Assembly (NCBI RefSeq): GCF_000737535.1
Contig: NZ_CP006269.1
Location: 62,001-126,000, forward strand
Length of the DNA: 64,000 bases
Reading direction: 5' to 3'
DNA from: Synechococcus sp. KORDI-100
Lineage (GTDB): Bacteria; Cyanobacteriota; Cyanobacteriia; PCC-6307; Cyanobiaceae
Shown here in pieces: positions 38,602 through 47,479 of this stretch (within the stretch, counting starts at the first letter, position 1; the number at the start of each line of letters is the position of its first letter). The notes beneath the pieces were generated by a model. It saw only the letters and a list, made by a program, of their open reading frames with translations. It did not search any database and was not told the origin of the DNA. The translations under genes and the position numbers were made by a program.

Positions 38602-39399
38602 TCAAGTCGGATCCGGATGAAACATTCGGCGCTCCCATGCGGAGAGTTCACCGGATGCATCAAACAGGATGCTCACCTGCTGGAACAGCTGAGGACCAAG
38701 CAAGCCGCCCACCTCCAAACGGAACGCAGTCTCTGGCAGCTGCTCTGGCACTGAAAACACCAAGCCATCAGGCATGGCCACTGAACAAGGGTGAATCAGG
38801 AGTTGCTTCGGATCAAACCTCAGCTCCTGCTGTGTGGTGGGTTGCAGCTCAACACCAACCGCTGGCATCAGCCGTTGAACCCTGCCATGCCAACCCCGCA
38901 AAGGTTCCAACATCGCCTCAGCTGTCCCGCCTGTGGGACGCTCAGGCTCCTGGACCGCTGCAGTCTGACAACGGAAACCCACGGCCCCTGCCACCTGCAA
39001 CACCCACTGATCGGCCGACCGCGTCCAGATCAGCACCAGCATGCTGCGGGATCGCCCGTGAAAAAGATTGATCTCGTGGCCGAAACGCGGTTGATCCGGA
39101 TCCAGAAGGCGACTGGACTGTCCGCCGGCGCCCTCGAATTGCCAGCAACTCCCACCGCCGTTGTAGGTCGACCTACTGATCGGATACTGGGCTGTTCCTC
39201 TGGGAGCAAAAAACAGTCCGGATCCATCCCATAAGCCTGTGTCCGGATCACTGAAACTGATCAGATAGCGGGTTGGATCAATCACGCGAGTGGGAACGGT
39301 CCAATCAATCGGCTGCTCGCCCAGTCGTTCAAACCATCGTCCAACGCCCTGCCAGCACCCCTCGAAATTGCGACGATTGAGAATCCACTGATCAGTCAT
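38602..39399 (-). CDS. DUF3598 family protein (lipocalin-like)
   Basis: A 265-aa protein with many Trp/Phe and beta-strand patterns, resembling the cyanobacterial DUF3598 family: NRRNFEGCWQGVGRWFE, then repeated Y/F-x-strand elements and RRMFHPD at the C-terminus. The family is predicted to be two lipocalin-like barrels, related in fold to phycobilin lyases of the CpcS type, but its function is unproven. It interrupts the Mo cofactor genes on the opposite strand. The ATG at 39399 is used; 39420 is an alternative. Confidence 0.7.
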   Translation of the reverse strand: MTDQWILNRRNFEGCWQGVGRWFERLGEQPIDWTVPTRVIDPTRYLISFSDPDTGLWDGSGLFFAPRGTAQYPISRSTYNGGGSCWQFEGAGGQSSRLLDPDQPRFGHEINLFHGRSRSMLVLIWTRSADQWVLQVAGAVGFRCQTAAVQEPERPTGGTAEAMLEPLRGWHGRVQRLMPAVGVELQPTTQQELRFDPKQLLIHPCSVAMPDGLVFSVPEQLPETAFRLEVGGLLGPQLFQQVSILFDASGELSAWERRMFHPDPT

Positions 39400-39458
39400 G
39401 ACTGTCACCTCCGCCTTCACCCAGCCTTTTTAGGGTTTCTGTTGTGTCAGACATTGCG

Positions 39459-40334
39459 ATGCGGCTGACCATCGTGGGTTGCGGTTACGTCGGCATGGCC
39501 CTGGCTCGCGAACTGCGGCGTCATCACAGCCAGGCTCAGCTCACCCTCACGACCACCAGTGAAGAACGGCGGGGGGAGCTGGAGCCACTGGCGGAGCGGG
39601 TTCTGATCTGCAATGCGAGCAAGACCGATGAGCTTTACAAGGCGCTGATCGACGCCGACGTGGCAGTGGTCTGCCTCGGACCGAAAGGGGATCGCCAGGT
39701 GGATGCGGAGGGATACCGACAGACCTTCCTCGACAGCCTGAACTGCCTGCAGCAGCTTCTTCCAAAGCTGCCGAAGCTGAAACAGATCTCGTACACCAGC
39801 AGTTGCTCGGTCTATGGGAACGCTGATGGCGGCTGGGTCGATGAAACGACCCCGGCACAGCCTCGCGATGAGCACAGCGCCGTGCTGCTCGACGCCGAAC
39901 AGTTGCTTCAGGACGCGGCAGCAATCCCAAAGAAGCGCGTCTGCATCCTGCGGCTCGCGGCACTTCACGGTCCAGGTCGCGACCTGGACCAGCGCTTCCA
40001 GGGGCTTGCCGGTCAGACGCGTGCCGGTGATGGTCAAGGCTTCACGAACTGGATCCACGTTGCGGACGCAGCAGGCGCGCTCCTCAGATCCATCGAAGAA
40101 GGCTGGTCCGGGGTTGTGAATGTCGTGAACGACGAACCGATCCGACTGGCGGATCTCGTCGATGGCGTCCTACGCAGACAGGGACTGGCCGCAATCCAAT
40201 GGAGTGGTGCAACCAAGCAAGGAGGCTGCAATCGACGGATCTCCAATCACAGACTCAAGGCTCTGGGTTACGAGCTCAGACAGCCGACGATCCTGGGTCA
40301 ACGTGGCGTGTTGGAGGTGAGCCAGGTTCCCTGA
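39459..40334 (+). CDS. NAD-dependent epimerase/dehydratase-like SDR protein
   Basis: A 291-aa extended SDR. The N-terminal Rossmann loop is LTIVGCGYVGMALARELR, a GxGxxG pattern. SYTSSCSVYG holds the Ser/Thr region, but the usual YxxxK is not obvious, so the dehydrogenase activity is uncertain. Later LRLAALHGPGRDLDQRF is typical of NAD-dependent epimerases. The start is the ATG at 39459, with an in-frame GTG at 39444. The 3' end overlaps convergent moaE by 37 bp. Its link to cofactor synthesis is only positional. Confidence 0.78.
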   Translation: MRLTIVGCGYVGMALARELRRHHSQAQLTLTTTSEERRGELEPLAERVLICNASKTDELYKALIDADVAVVCLGPKGDRQVDAEGYRQTFLDSLNCLQQLLPKLPKLKQISYTSSCSVYGNADGGWVDETTPAQPRDEHSAVLLDAEQLLQDAAAIPKKRVCILRLAALHGPGRDLDQRFQGLAGQTRAGDGQGFTNWIHVADAAGALLRSIEEGWSGVVNVVNDEPIRLADLVDGVLRRQGLAAIQWSGATKQGGCNRRISNHRLKALGYELRQPTILGQRGVLEVSQVP

Positions 40335-40729
40335 CCTTCGCACCACTCCCGTTTCCAAAACGGAGCATCGTGCTTGAGGGCCTCCAGCAAGGCGGAACAG
40401 CAGCTTAAGGCTGCACCGCGACGATCAGCCCGTACGGCTACCAGAACGATCACCTCGCCGGGCAAAAGCCTGCCGACACGATGCAGGACGAGAGCCTGAT
40501 CAGCCTGATGCACGGACAACAACGCCTTGGCTGCCTGTTCGATGCACTGCTCGCAGAGGCCGGCGTAATGCTCAACCTCAAGGGCCTGCAGGACGCGCCC
40601 ATCGATCGTGGTTCCTCTCACCCGTCCAAGGAACAGTGCATCAGCAGCAGCGTCGCTGCGCCACAGGTCAAGTTCCGCCGGAGGAGAGAAACGCTGTTGA
40701 CGGATCTCAACGTGCACGGCGGACGCCAT
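40298..40729 (-). CDS. moaE: Molybdopterin synthase large subunit MoaE
   Basis: A 143-aa large subunit that transfers sulfur from the MoaD tail to precursor Z. Family features are DALFLGRVRGTTIDGR, LEVEHYAGLCEQCIEQAA, LVLHRVGRLLPGEVIVLVAV and the catalytic-region lysine in KHDAPFWKREW. The ATG at 40729 leaves 4 bp to the moaD stop; a start at 40771 would overlap it. It forms the moaD-moaE unit on the minus strand. Confidence 0.9.
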   Translation of the reverse strand: MASAVHVEIRQQRFSPPAELDLWRSDAAADALFLGRVRGTTIDGRVLQALEVEHYAGLCEQCIEQAAKALLSVHQADQALVLHRVGRLLPGEVIVLVAVRADRRGAALSCCSALLEALKHDAPFWKREWCEGQGTWLTSNTPR

Positions 40730-40733
40730 TCCT

Positions 40734-40961
40734 TCAGCCACCGGTGAAGGGAGGGAGAAAGGCAAGCTCATCTCCAGGCTTCAGAGCATGGTCTGGTCCC
40801 ACCAACTGACGGTTAACGGCAACGCTCACAGATCCGAGCGAACCGAGTTGCAGTTGATGCCAGACATCGCGCGCTGTTGTCGATCCAGGCGACAGGTCGA
40901 CCTGTCGCTCACTCCAACCGGCGCGATCGCGCAAGGCAGCGAACAACAGCACCTTCAACAC
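40734..40961 (-). CDS. moaD: Molybdopterin synthase small subunit MoaD
   Basis: A 75-aa ubiquitin-like sulfur carrier ending FLPPFTGG, the Gly-Gly tail that is thiocarboxylated. The start is a GTG at 40961 (LKVLLFAALRDRAGW), which matches the length of the family; the frame is open to 41108 but the extra residues are basic and unlike MoaD. It is divergent from moaB with about 55 bp between. Confidence 0.87.
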   Translation of the reverse strand: MLKVLLFAALRDRAGWSERQVDLSPGSTTARDVWHQLQLGSLGSVSVAVNRQLVGPDHALKPGDELAFLPPFTGG

Positions 40962-41016
40962 ACGCGAAGAAACCCTCTGATCCGGTTCTAGCGTCTGAAG
41001 AACCTGCGGAGTCGCC

Positions 41017-41526
41017 ATGGCCCTTGCCATCGCCCTTCTCACCATCTCCGACAGTCGCACCTTCAGCAACGATGTCAGTGGAGATCGTTTGCAGGAACGC
41101 TTGCTCAACGCTGGGCATCAGCTGCATCAACGCAAGATCTGCCCTGACGACCGCTACAGGATTCGCGCTGATCTCTGCCATTGGATCGCTGAACCAACGG
41201 TGGACGTGGTGATCACCTGCGGAGGGACAGGGGTGACCGGACGCGACGGAACACCAGAGGCCATTGAACCGCTGCTCGACAAAACGATCGACGGTTTCGG
41301 CGAACTGTTCCGCGTTCTGTCCTTCGAATCGATCGGCACCAGCACTCTGCAGAGCCGCTGCCTGGCTGGCGTGGCCAATGGCACCTTCGTGTTCGTCCTG
41401 CCTGGATCGGAAGACGCCGTCACGACAGCCTGGGATCGACTGATTCAGGCGCAACTGGATGAAACGACGCGACCCTGCAACCTGGCTCAACTCCGGTCCA
41501 GATTGAAGGAATCAGCACAGAACTGA
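41017..41526 (+). CDS. moaB: Molybdenum cofactor adenylyltransferase-like MoaB
   Basis: A 169-aa protein of the MoaB/MogA fold that activates molybdopterin with AMP or a related step. Motifs are [17 protein letters not shown] near the start and [19 protein letters not shown] in the middle. It starts with ATG and ends 1 bp before the convergent cobA stop. No MogA-like second copy is seen in the window. Confidence 0.92.
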   Translation: MALAIALLTISDSRTFSNDVSGDRLQERLLNAGHQLHQRKICPDDRYRIRADLCHWIAEPTVDVVITCGGTGVTGRDGTPEAIEPLLDKTIDGFGELFRVLSFESIGTSTLQSRCLAGVANGTFVFVLPGSEDAVTTAWDRLIQAQLDETTRPCNLAQLRSRLKESAQN

Positions 41527-42312
41527 TCAGAACGGGATCGGCATCGTGACGGCCGCGGGTCGTGGGGCACAGCTCGGCACCTCGTGATTGATGACCTCGC
41601 CGACCAGCACAATCGAAGGGGAACGGAACCCTTGATCAACAGCCATCGAGGCAATGTACGAGAGCGGTGCTTTCAAGCATCGTTGACCTTCCACGGTGCC
41701 CTGTTGAATCACCGCCGCTGGCGTCTGCGACGAGAGACCACCAGCCATCAGCTCTTCGGCGATTCTGTGCAGGTTATGGAGACCCATGTAAATCACCAAT
41801 CCGTCGCTTGCACTGGCCAGGGCTCGCCAATCGACGGATGGACGTCGCTTATCGATCTCTTCATGACCCGTCACGAAGGTGACCGAGGAACCGGCCCGAC
41901 GATGGGTCACCGGAATCCCCGCGTAGGCAGGAGCTGCAATTCCGGACGTAACGCCGGGAACCACTTCCACTGGAATGCCCTGGGAAGCCAGATGCGCGGC
42001 CTCTTCTCCTCCCCGTCCGAACAGGAAGGGATCTCCTCCTTTCAGTCGGACAACATGACGATGACGTTTGGCCAGCTCAACGAGGACGGCATTGGTGCTC
42101 GGTTGCGGCACGGAATGGTGGCCTCGACGTTTTCCGACGAACTGGCGGACGCACTGGTCAGGGACGAGATCAAGCACCTCCTCGGGAACCAGGGAGTCGT
42201 AAACGACGGCATCACAGCTCTGAAGCAAGCGGTGCGCCTTAACCGTCAGCAGCTCAGGATCCCCTGGTCCGGCTCCCACCAGATAAACGGTTCCGATCAA
42301 CGACTGATTCAC
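41527..42312 (-). CDS. cobA: Uroporphyrinogen-III C-methyltransferase
   Basis: A 261-aa SAM-dependent methyltransferase making precorrin-2 for siroheme and cobalamin. Motifs are YLVGAGPGDPELLTVKAHRLL, VYDSLVPEEV, RLKGGDPFLFGRGGEE and VPGVTSGIAAPAYAGIPVTHR. It is a single-domain enzyme, not the CysG fusion. Siroheme is required by NirA nearby, so the location fits. It overlaps the upstream chelatase-like gene by 4 bp. Confidence 0.94.
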   Translation of the reverse strand: MNQSLIGTVYLVGAGPGDPELLTVKAHRLLQSCDAVVYDSLVPEEVLDLVPDQCVRQFVGKRRGHHSVPQPSTNAVLVELAKRHRHVVRLKGGDPFLFGRGGEEAAHLASQGIPVEVVPGVTSGIAAPAYAGIPVTHRRAGSSVTFVTGHEEIDKRRPSVDWRALASASDGLVIYMGLHNLHRIAEELMAGGLSSQTPAAVIQQGTVEGQRCLKAPLSYIASMAVDQGFRSPSIVLVGEVINHEVPSCAPRPAAVTMPIPF

Positions 42313-42971
42313 GGCAGTGCTGCTAACAGATCGATCAGCCCATCACGCAGCAAAGGGCGTTCCAGCAACGGCGCTGTGACAGAGGGTGGAGTCATCTCCG
42401 CAGACATTCTGTTCGGAGCCAGAACCAATGGAAACGGGCTGGCATCAGGATGGCGAGCCCTGTAATCCGGCCAGTCATCAAACGACGTCATTGGGCAGCC
42501 AAGACGGCGTGACAGCGACCAGAGGAAGCGATCTGCAACTCCAGAACGAAGCTGATGGTGAATCAGGGTGGTGTTGGGCCCGAATCGAGCCTGCTCAAGA
42601 TCCTGCGATACCAATGTCCACCAGGCCGGCCAGGCACCCAGGAAGGGGAGAAGGGTCACACGGGAGTAGCTCTGAATCAATCGACGCCGAATCGCCGGAA
42701 GATCGAGCAGCACATGGGTTCCCGGGAACAGGAGCAGAGGGATTAACCAGAGCGAATTTGAAGACGCAGCCGGATGGTGCTCAGCCGTCAGAACTTCCAG
42801 ATCAACCGGTGCCTTGCGTCGACGTTGCAGACGATCGACAAAATCAGTGACACAGGCCGGAACCAGACCCTGAGGGCGCCCATGCACTACGAGACGGATC
42901 GCATCATGACCGGACCACGCGTCACAACGGAGAAGCTCCCAAGGATTCTGTGGCGACTCAGCGAGAGACAT
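42309..42971 (-). CDS. CbiX/SirB-like sirohydrochlorin chelatase
   Basis: A 220-aa protein resembling the CbiX chelatase family: LVVHGRPQGLVPAC near the N-terminus (the VVHG motif holding a metal-binding His) and WLIPLLLFPGTHVLLDLPAIRRRL, close to the PLFLFPGVHVxxDIP block of SirB/CbiX. It probably inserts iron into sirohydrochlorin for siroheme. It sits beside cobA and nirA, and its stop overlaps cobA. The C-terminal half is divergent, so the call is moderate. An in-frame start at 42977 is also possible. Confidence 0.65.
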   Translation of the reverse strand: MSLAESPQNPWELLRCDAWSGHDAIRLVVHGRPQGLVPACVTDFVDRLQRRRKAPVDLEVLTAEHHPAASSNSLWLIPLLLFPGTHVLLDLPAIRRRLIQSYSRVTLLPFLGAWPAWWTLVSQDLEQARFGPNTTLIHHQLRSGVADRFLWSLSRRLGCPMTSFDDWPDYRARHPDASPFPLVLAPNRMSAEMTPPSVTAPLLERPLLRDGLIDLLAALP

Positions 42972-43192
42972 CGTCAATCAATTGACTGATCGAGAAACGA
43001 TTCCAAAGCACAGAGATCTCATCCAACACTACTCCGGAGCCGGGTTGTCATTCATCGGCGCTCGCCTCATGAAAGGGTGCCAAGAAGTTGTACTAATATG
43101 GGAAGGGCGTTCAAACCTTCGTGAAACGCTGATTCAGCACTGCGACGGAGCACAGATTCAGTCAATCCAGCGCAGGGCTAGAACCACTCAAC

Positions 43193-44737
43193 ATGCCATC
43201 GAACAATCCTTCGTCCAAAGTTTATTTGGAAGGGAAAAAGCTGAATAAAATTGAACAACAAAAAGCCGAAAAAGATGGTTTAGACATTGGTTCTGAACTG
43301 GACCATTTCGCCAAGATTGGCTGGGAAAAAATGGATAAGACAGATTTGGAACTCAGATTGAAATGGTACGGAATGTTTTGGAGACCCAAAACTCCCGGCA
43401 AATTCATGATGAGGCTGCGGATACCGAATGGGATCCTCAACGCTCAACAAACAAGAGTCATCGCGACCATTGTTGAGCGCTATGGAGATAGCGGAAGCTG
43501 CGATATCACAACCAGGCAGAACCTACAACTCAGGGGAGTCCTGATCAATGACCTTCCAAACATTATTCAACAGCTCAAGAGCGTTGGTCTACACACACTT
43601 CAATCCGGATTCGACAATCCAAGAAACGTCACTGGAAATCCATTGGCTGGCATCGACCCAAAAGAAATTATAGATACACGCCCCTTCACAATAGAACTTC
43701 AAGACTTTTTAACCAACAAAGGGGAGGGGAATCACGAATTTTCCAATTTGCCGCGCAAATGGAACACGGCCGTCGCAGGAGCAAAAGACAATTTTCTACT
43801 CCACAATGATATTGTTTTTCATCCAGTGGAAAACAATGGAACACTTGGGTTTGGCGTTTGGATTGGAGGAATTCTTTCTCCGCAGATGAATTCCTATGCA
43901 GTCCCGCTGAATGCCTGGATTCCTCAAGAAGACATCTGCAGAATGACTGATTGTGTGATCCGAGTTTGGCGCGACAACGGCGAACGAAACGTGCGCACAA
44001 AAGGGCGATTCAGATTTTATATGGAAGCCATCGGTCTGGAGAACGTTCGCCAACAGATTGAAGAGATGTATGGCCCTTTAACACCAGACCCTGGCTCAAT
44101 TTTTAATGAACAGCCGAGAATCCATTATGGCATCCACGAACAAAAGCAGAAAGATCTTTACTACGTCGGGTTGCATGTTCCTGTTGGACGGTTAACAGCT
44201 GAAGACCTGCACGATCTCGCTACAGCAGCCAGTACCTATGGGGATGGTGAACTACGCCTCACCGAAGACCAGAATTTGATTCTTGCCAATATCAAGCAGG
44301 AACATCTTGACAATCTGAAGAAGGATCCCCTGTTGAAACGCTTCCCAAGAGATCCCGGAACTGTGGCCTCTGGAACAGTGTCATGCACTGGCAGCGCTTA
44401 CTGCAGCTTCGCCATGGTCAATACAAAAGATCGAGCCAGAACAATTGCCGAGGAACTCGACCAAGAACTCCATCTTCCCGAAGAAGTGAAGATTCACTGG
44501 ACGGGATGTCCCAACACATGCGGCCAGGCCTTCATGGGAGCCATTGGTCTCACAGGTAAAAAAGCCAAAAACAGTGAGGGCGTCACAGGCGAGGGATTCC
44601 AGATCACCGTTGGCGGCTCTCAAGGGCCTGATCCAAGTGTTGGGGATATCTACATGAAGACAGTTCCTGCCGAAGAGGTGAAATCTGTCATCAAAGACCT
44701 GTTAATTGAAAGATTTGGAGCAACCAGCAAACGCTAA
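43193..44737 (+). CDS. nirA: Ferredoxin-nitrite reductase NirA
   Basis: A 514-aa enzyme reducing nitrite to ammonium with six electrons from ferredoxin. The siroheme/[4Fe-4S] ligands are C398 and C404 (SCTGSAYC) and C439 and C443 (TGCPNTC). Earlier blocks are FMMRLRIPNGILNAQQTR, DITTRQNLQLRG and GFDNPRNVTGNPLAG. The ATG at 43193 opens MPSNNPSSKVYLEG. The gene is AT-richer than the flanking Mo cofactor genes. The 221 bp upstream hold TAATAT at 43094, but I see no clear NtcA box. Confidence 0.96.
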   Translation: MPSNNPSSKVYLEGKKLNKIEQQKAEKDGLDIGSELDHFAKIGWEKMDKTDLELRLKWYGMFWRPKTPGKFMMRLRIPNGILNAQQTRVIATIVERYGDSGSCDITTRQNLQLRGVLINDLPNIIQQLKSVGLHTLQSGFDNPRNVTGNPLAGIDPKEIIDTRPFTIELQDFLTNKGEGNHEFSNLPRKWNTAVAGAKDNFLLHNDIVFHPVENNGTLGFGVWIGGILSPQMNSYAVPLNAWIPQEDICRMTDCVIRVWRDNGERNVRTKGRFRFYMEAIGLENVRQQIEEMYGPLTPDPGSIFNEQPRIHYGIHEQKQKDLYYVGLHVPVGRLTAEDLHDLATAASTYGDGELRLTEDQNLILANIKQEHLDNLKKDPLLKRFPRDPGTVASGTVSCTGSAYCSFAMVNTKDRARTIAEELDQELHLPEEVKIHWTGCPNTCGQAFMGAIGLTGKKAKNSEGVTGEGFQITVGGSQGPDPSVGDIYMKTVPAEEVKSVIKDLLIERFGATSKR

Positions 44738-44738
44738 A

Positions 44739-45500
44739 ATGGCTGTCAACAATCAATATGATTCTGTCCTATCGTCAGAAGCAGAAATCTGGGATCAGCT
44801 TCATACAAAACGGCGTAAGCCCATGGCTCCAGAGTGGCTTTATGAGCACTACTCAGTTGATAGCAGTCGAGAACTAAAACTGATCATCTGTGAACAATTA
44901 GGCCATCAAGGGAGTGAAGGATGGCAGCAAATAAAAACATTAATCAAATGCCACGGTGTGCAACATGAATTCATTCATGCTGCGGGCCTTTGCCACCAGA
45001 AAGAGGCTTTCCGGTGGCTTCTCTCCCTGATGGCAGATCAACAGGAACACATTGATTATGGGAATCTTGCGGAGGCACTAGCGTGTTGGGGAGCCGAAAT
45101 TCCAGAACAAATATTAATTGGGTGCATTTTGCACCACAGCCAAAAGGTTCAACTTTCAGGTTTAGCGATGCTGAACTTTCGATCCTATCGACTATCAGCA
45201 AAAGAACTGTTGAATTACTGCGACATGGCTCTTCAAAGAAATATTGATTCAATCAACCTGGAAGTCATCCGCATCTTGCAAAGAAGAGACGAAGATCAAA
45301 TTTCAGAACGATTATACAAACTTTGCACTGAAGGTTCCGATGCTACGTCATTGTCCGCCCTCAAAGCATTGGGCTGCATGAACAGTACAACAAGTCGACA
45401 ATGCCTCAAACGGCTGACCGAGACGCTGAGTGAACGACACAAAAGAGAATTGGCCGTGAAACAGTTATCGCAACAGTGTGTGTCCATGCACCAGGACTGA
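44739..45500 (+). CDS. Helical-repeat (HEAT-like) protein linked to nirA
   Basis: A 253-aa soluble, all-helical protein. The sequence shows repeated helix pairs, such as EAFRWLLSLMADQQEHIDYG, NLAEALACWGAEIPEQIL and SLSALKALGCMNSTTSRQC, consistent with HEAT or PBS-lyase-like repeats. The ATG at 44739 is one base after the nirA stop, so it is almost certainly cotranscribed. I do not recognise a named family. The context suggests an accessory of nitrite reductase or phycobilisome-lyase-like scaffolding, which is inference only. Confidence 0.6.
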   Translation: MAVNNQYDSVLSSEAEIWDQLHTKRRKPMAPEWLYEHYSVDSSRELKLIICEQLGHQGSEGWQQIKTLIKCHGVQHEFIHAAGLCHQKEAFRWLLSLMADQQEHIDYGNLAEALACWGAEIPEQILIGCILHHSQKVQLSGLAMLNFRSYRLSAKELLNYCDMALQRNIDSINLEVIRILQRRDEDQISERLYKLCTEGSDATSLSALKALGCMNSTTSRQCLKRLTETLSERHKRELAVKQLSQQCVSMHQD

Positions 45501-45670
45501 TCAAGACAACCATTTCGATCAAGCTTGCAGGCAGGTTGCGTCAGTGAACATTAGATCAGACAAATTAACCGCAGCCAGACAAGCGATTAAAGTTTGATAT
45601 TAAAAAAACAAGGCGGCAATAGCTGCAGGAACCAGTCAGGGACTTGATCAACATTCATCTTGAGCAACTC

Positions 45671-45694
45671 TTGCAATCATCACATTGATTGCAA
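45671..45694. repeat. Perfect 8-bp inverted repeat in intergenic DNA
   Basis: TTGCAATC, 8 bases, then GATTGCAA: a perfect inverted repeat in the 223-bp gap between the nirA-linked gene and a convergent hypothetical. No T-run follows. It could be a terminator stem or an operator. Confidence 0.4.
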
Positions 45695-45723
45695 CATCCA
45701 TCACAAAACTGATGCGGTCACGA

Positions 45724-46125
45724 TCAATAACCACCCACTAATTGCTGTAAACCAATGCCAAGATACGTCGCTTCTTTAAAGAGTTGCTGAGTCGCATCGC
45801 GATCATCAAGCTCAAGAGCCTTCTGGTAACGCTTTCTGAGTGACTGAAGAATCGCAACATCGCGCTGGGTGACGATGTTCATGGGCGCCAGGACGGAGAG
45901 CCATAGTGTATCAGTTGATACGTATTTTGCCTTGGAGCTCCCAAGCCCGATCTCGTGATCGCTAAAACCCACCGCCGATAACGACACGCCTGAAGACACG
46001 GCAAACCACGCCTCTGGAAGAGACCAACAAACGACTGAACCAATGAATTCACTGGCCATCAGAACAAGCGCCAAAATTGCCGAACTTAAAAGTGCAGCAA
46101 AAAACATCTCAAACAAGAGCTTCAC
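45724..46125 (-). CDS. Hypothetical membrane-anchored protein
   Basis: A 133-aa protein with an N-terminal hydrophobic stretch, MFFAALLSSAILALVLMASEFIG, that is a signal anchor or signal peptide, then a region with SLPEAWFAVSSGVSLSAVG. The C-terminal half is helical and charged (VTQRDVAILQSLRKRYQKALELDDRDATQQLFKEA). I do not recognise the family. It converges on the nirA-linked gene and has its promoter in a roughly 250-bp AT-rich gap. Confidence 0.55.
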   Translation of the reverse strand: MKLLFEMFFAALLSSAILALVLMASEFIGSVVCWSLPEAWFAVSSGVSLSAVGFSDHEIGLGSSKAKYVSTDTLWLSVLAPMNIVTQRDVAILQSLRKRYQKALELDDRDATQQLFKEATYLGIGLQQLVGGY

Positions 46126-46287
46126 CTGCTAGCCAGCAGCCAAACAACAATTCTTTAAAAACGTCATCGACACCCAATCAACCGTAAAGCATTGACCACT
46201 ACTCTTTGAGAATTCGAAGCGTCAAATCAAAGCTGCTCTCTTCATCAATAGATTTTTATATTGCAGAACATTATTGATTTCAAGATT

Positions 46288-46327
46288 GTCTACCGCTCTA
46301 CGGCGCATTCATGGGGTGATCTAGTGT
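46288..46327 (+). promoter_or_regulatory. Candidate NtcA-type promoter upstream of the TrpD2-like gene
   Basis: GTC-N8-TAC (46288-46301) has one mismatch to the NtcA consensus and satisfies the looser GT-N10-AC. After 20 nt comes TAGTGT (46322-46327), matching TA-N3-T. The predicted transcript would start about 40 nt before the gene. The layout is good but one box base deviates. Confidence 0.35.
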
Positions 46328-46372
46328 CAATGGTGCTTGAATCCACCAACTCTCTTTTGAGCAGGTCCCATC

Positions 46373-47479
46373 GTGATTCTGCCTTGTCGGTTGGTTCCGG
46401 ATGATCCAGTGACCAGACCTTCAACCGCTAAATCCACACGATTCAAGACCTACCTGCAGAAGGTTGGCAGTGGAGAACACACGAGCCAGGGCATGAGCCG
46501 TGAGGAAGCGGCTGACGCCATGGCCCTGATGCTGCATCAGGACGCAACTCCTGCGCAGATCGGCGCATTCCTGATTGCTCATCGCATTCGTCGTCCAGAA
46601 CCCCAGGAACTCGCAGGCATGCTCGACACCTATCGAGAGCTTGGCCCTGTCCTGAAATCACCGAAGAACGCCATTGCCCCGATCTGCTTCGGGATGCCCT
46701 TCGACGGACGGACACGCACCGCACCGATTTACCCACTCACTGTGCTCGTGCTCCTGGCTGCTCTTCAGCCCGTGGTGCTTCAGGGCGGAGACAGGATGCC
46801 GATCAAATACGGGGTCACAACCATTGAATTGTTCAAGGCTCTTGGCCTCGATCTCTCCGGATTGCATCTGAGATCCGTAGAGGAAGGATTCAAGCGCCAC
46901 GGATTCGCACTCATCCACCAGCCTGAACACTTCCCGATCGCTGAAAGCCTGGTCGGTTATCGGGAAGAACTCGGAAAACGTCCTCCGGTGGCGAGCCTTG
47001 AATTGCTGTGGACTCCTCATCAGGGTCCACACATTCTTGTCAGCGGTTTTGTTCATCCACCAACCGAAAGTCGTGCCTGGGATGCCCTGCGTCAGGCGGG
47101 CGAAACGGATCTCGTGACCGTTAAGGGCCTCGAAGGTGGCACCGACCTTCCCATCGGACGGGCTTGCATCACGGCGACGATGAAGGAAGGACGTGTCGAA
47201 CGTCTGATCCTTCATCCACGAGACCACGGTTGTCATGCCAAAGACGTGGAATGGCAAGACCTGGACACCTGGACCGTTCAGGCGCGTCAGGCACTGGGCA
47301 ATCAAGGTCCGCTCAGCACTGCACTGCGCTGGAACGCCGGCAGCTATCTCTGGTTCTGCGGCATGGCGGATGACATTCAGGCAGGGCTGAAACAAGCCGA
47401 GGCTCTGCTTGAAGGAGGTGCCGCACTCTCAATCCTGCATCAACTGTGCACATGGCGCAGTGAGAACGCCATCTGGTAA
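46373..47479 (+). CDS. TrpD2-like protein of the anthranilate phosphoribosyltransferase family
   Basis: A 368-aa protein with the TrpD fold: an N-terminal helical domain, MSREEAADAMALMLHQDATPAQIGAFLIAHRIRRPEPQELAGML, then the catalytic domain. The expected PRPP-binding GTGGD motif is replaced by CFGMPFDGRTRTAPIYP, while a later QGGDRMPIKYG is retained. It is thus a TrpD2/YbiB-like paralogue, likely not in tryptophan synthesis, and may bind nucleic acid. The GTG at 46373 is the first start; another in-frame GTG lies at 46409. A candidate NtcA box precedes it. Confidence 0.78.
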   Translation: MILPCRLVPDDPVTRPSTAKSTRFKTYLQKVGSGEHTSQGMSREEAADAMALMLHQDATPAQIGAFLIAHRIRRPEPQELAGMLDTYRELGPVLKSPKNAIAPICFGMPFDGRTRTAPIYPLTVLVLLAALQPVVLQGGDRMPIKYGVTTIELFKALGLDLSGLHLRSVEEGFKRHGFALIHQPEHFPIAESLVGYREELGKRPPVASLELLWTPHQGPHILVSGFVHPPTESRAWDALRQAGETDLVTVKGLEGGTDLPIGRACITATMKEGRVERLILHPRDHGCHAKDVEWQDLDTWTVQARQALGNQGPLSTALRWNAGSYLWFCGMADDIQAGLKQAEALLEGGAALSILHQLCTWRSENAIW

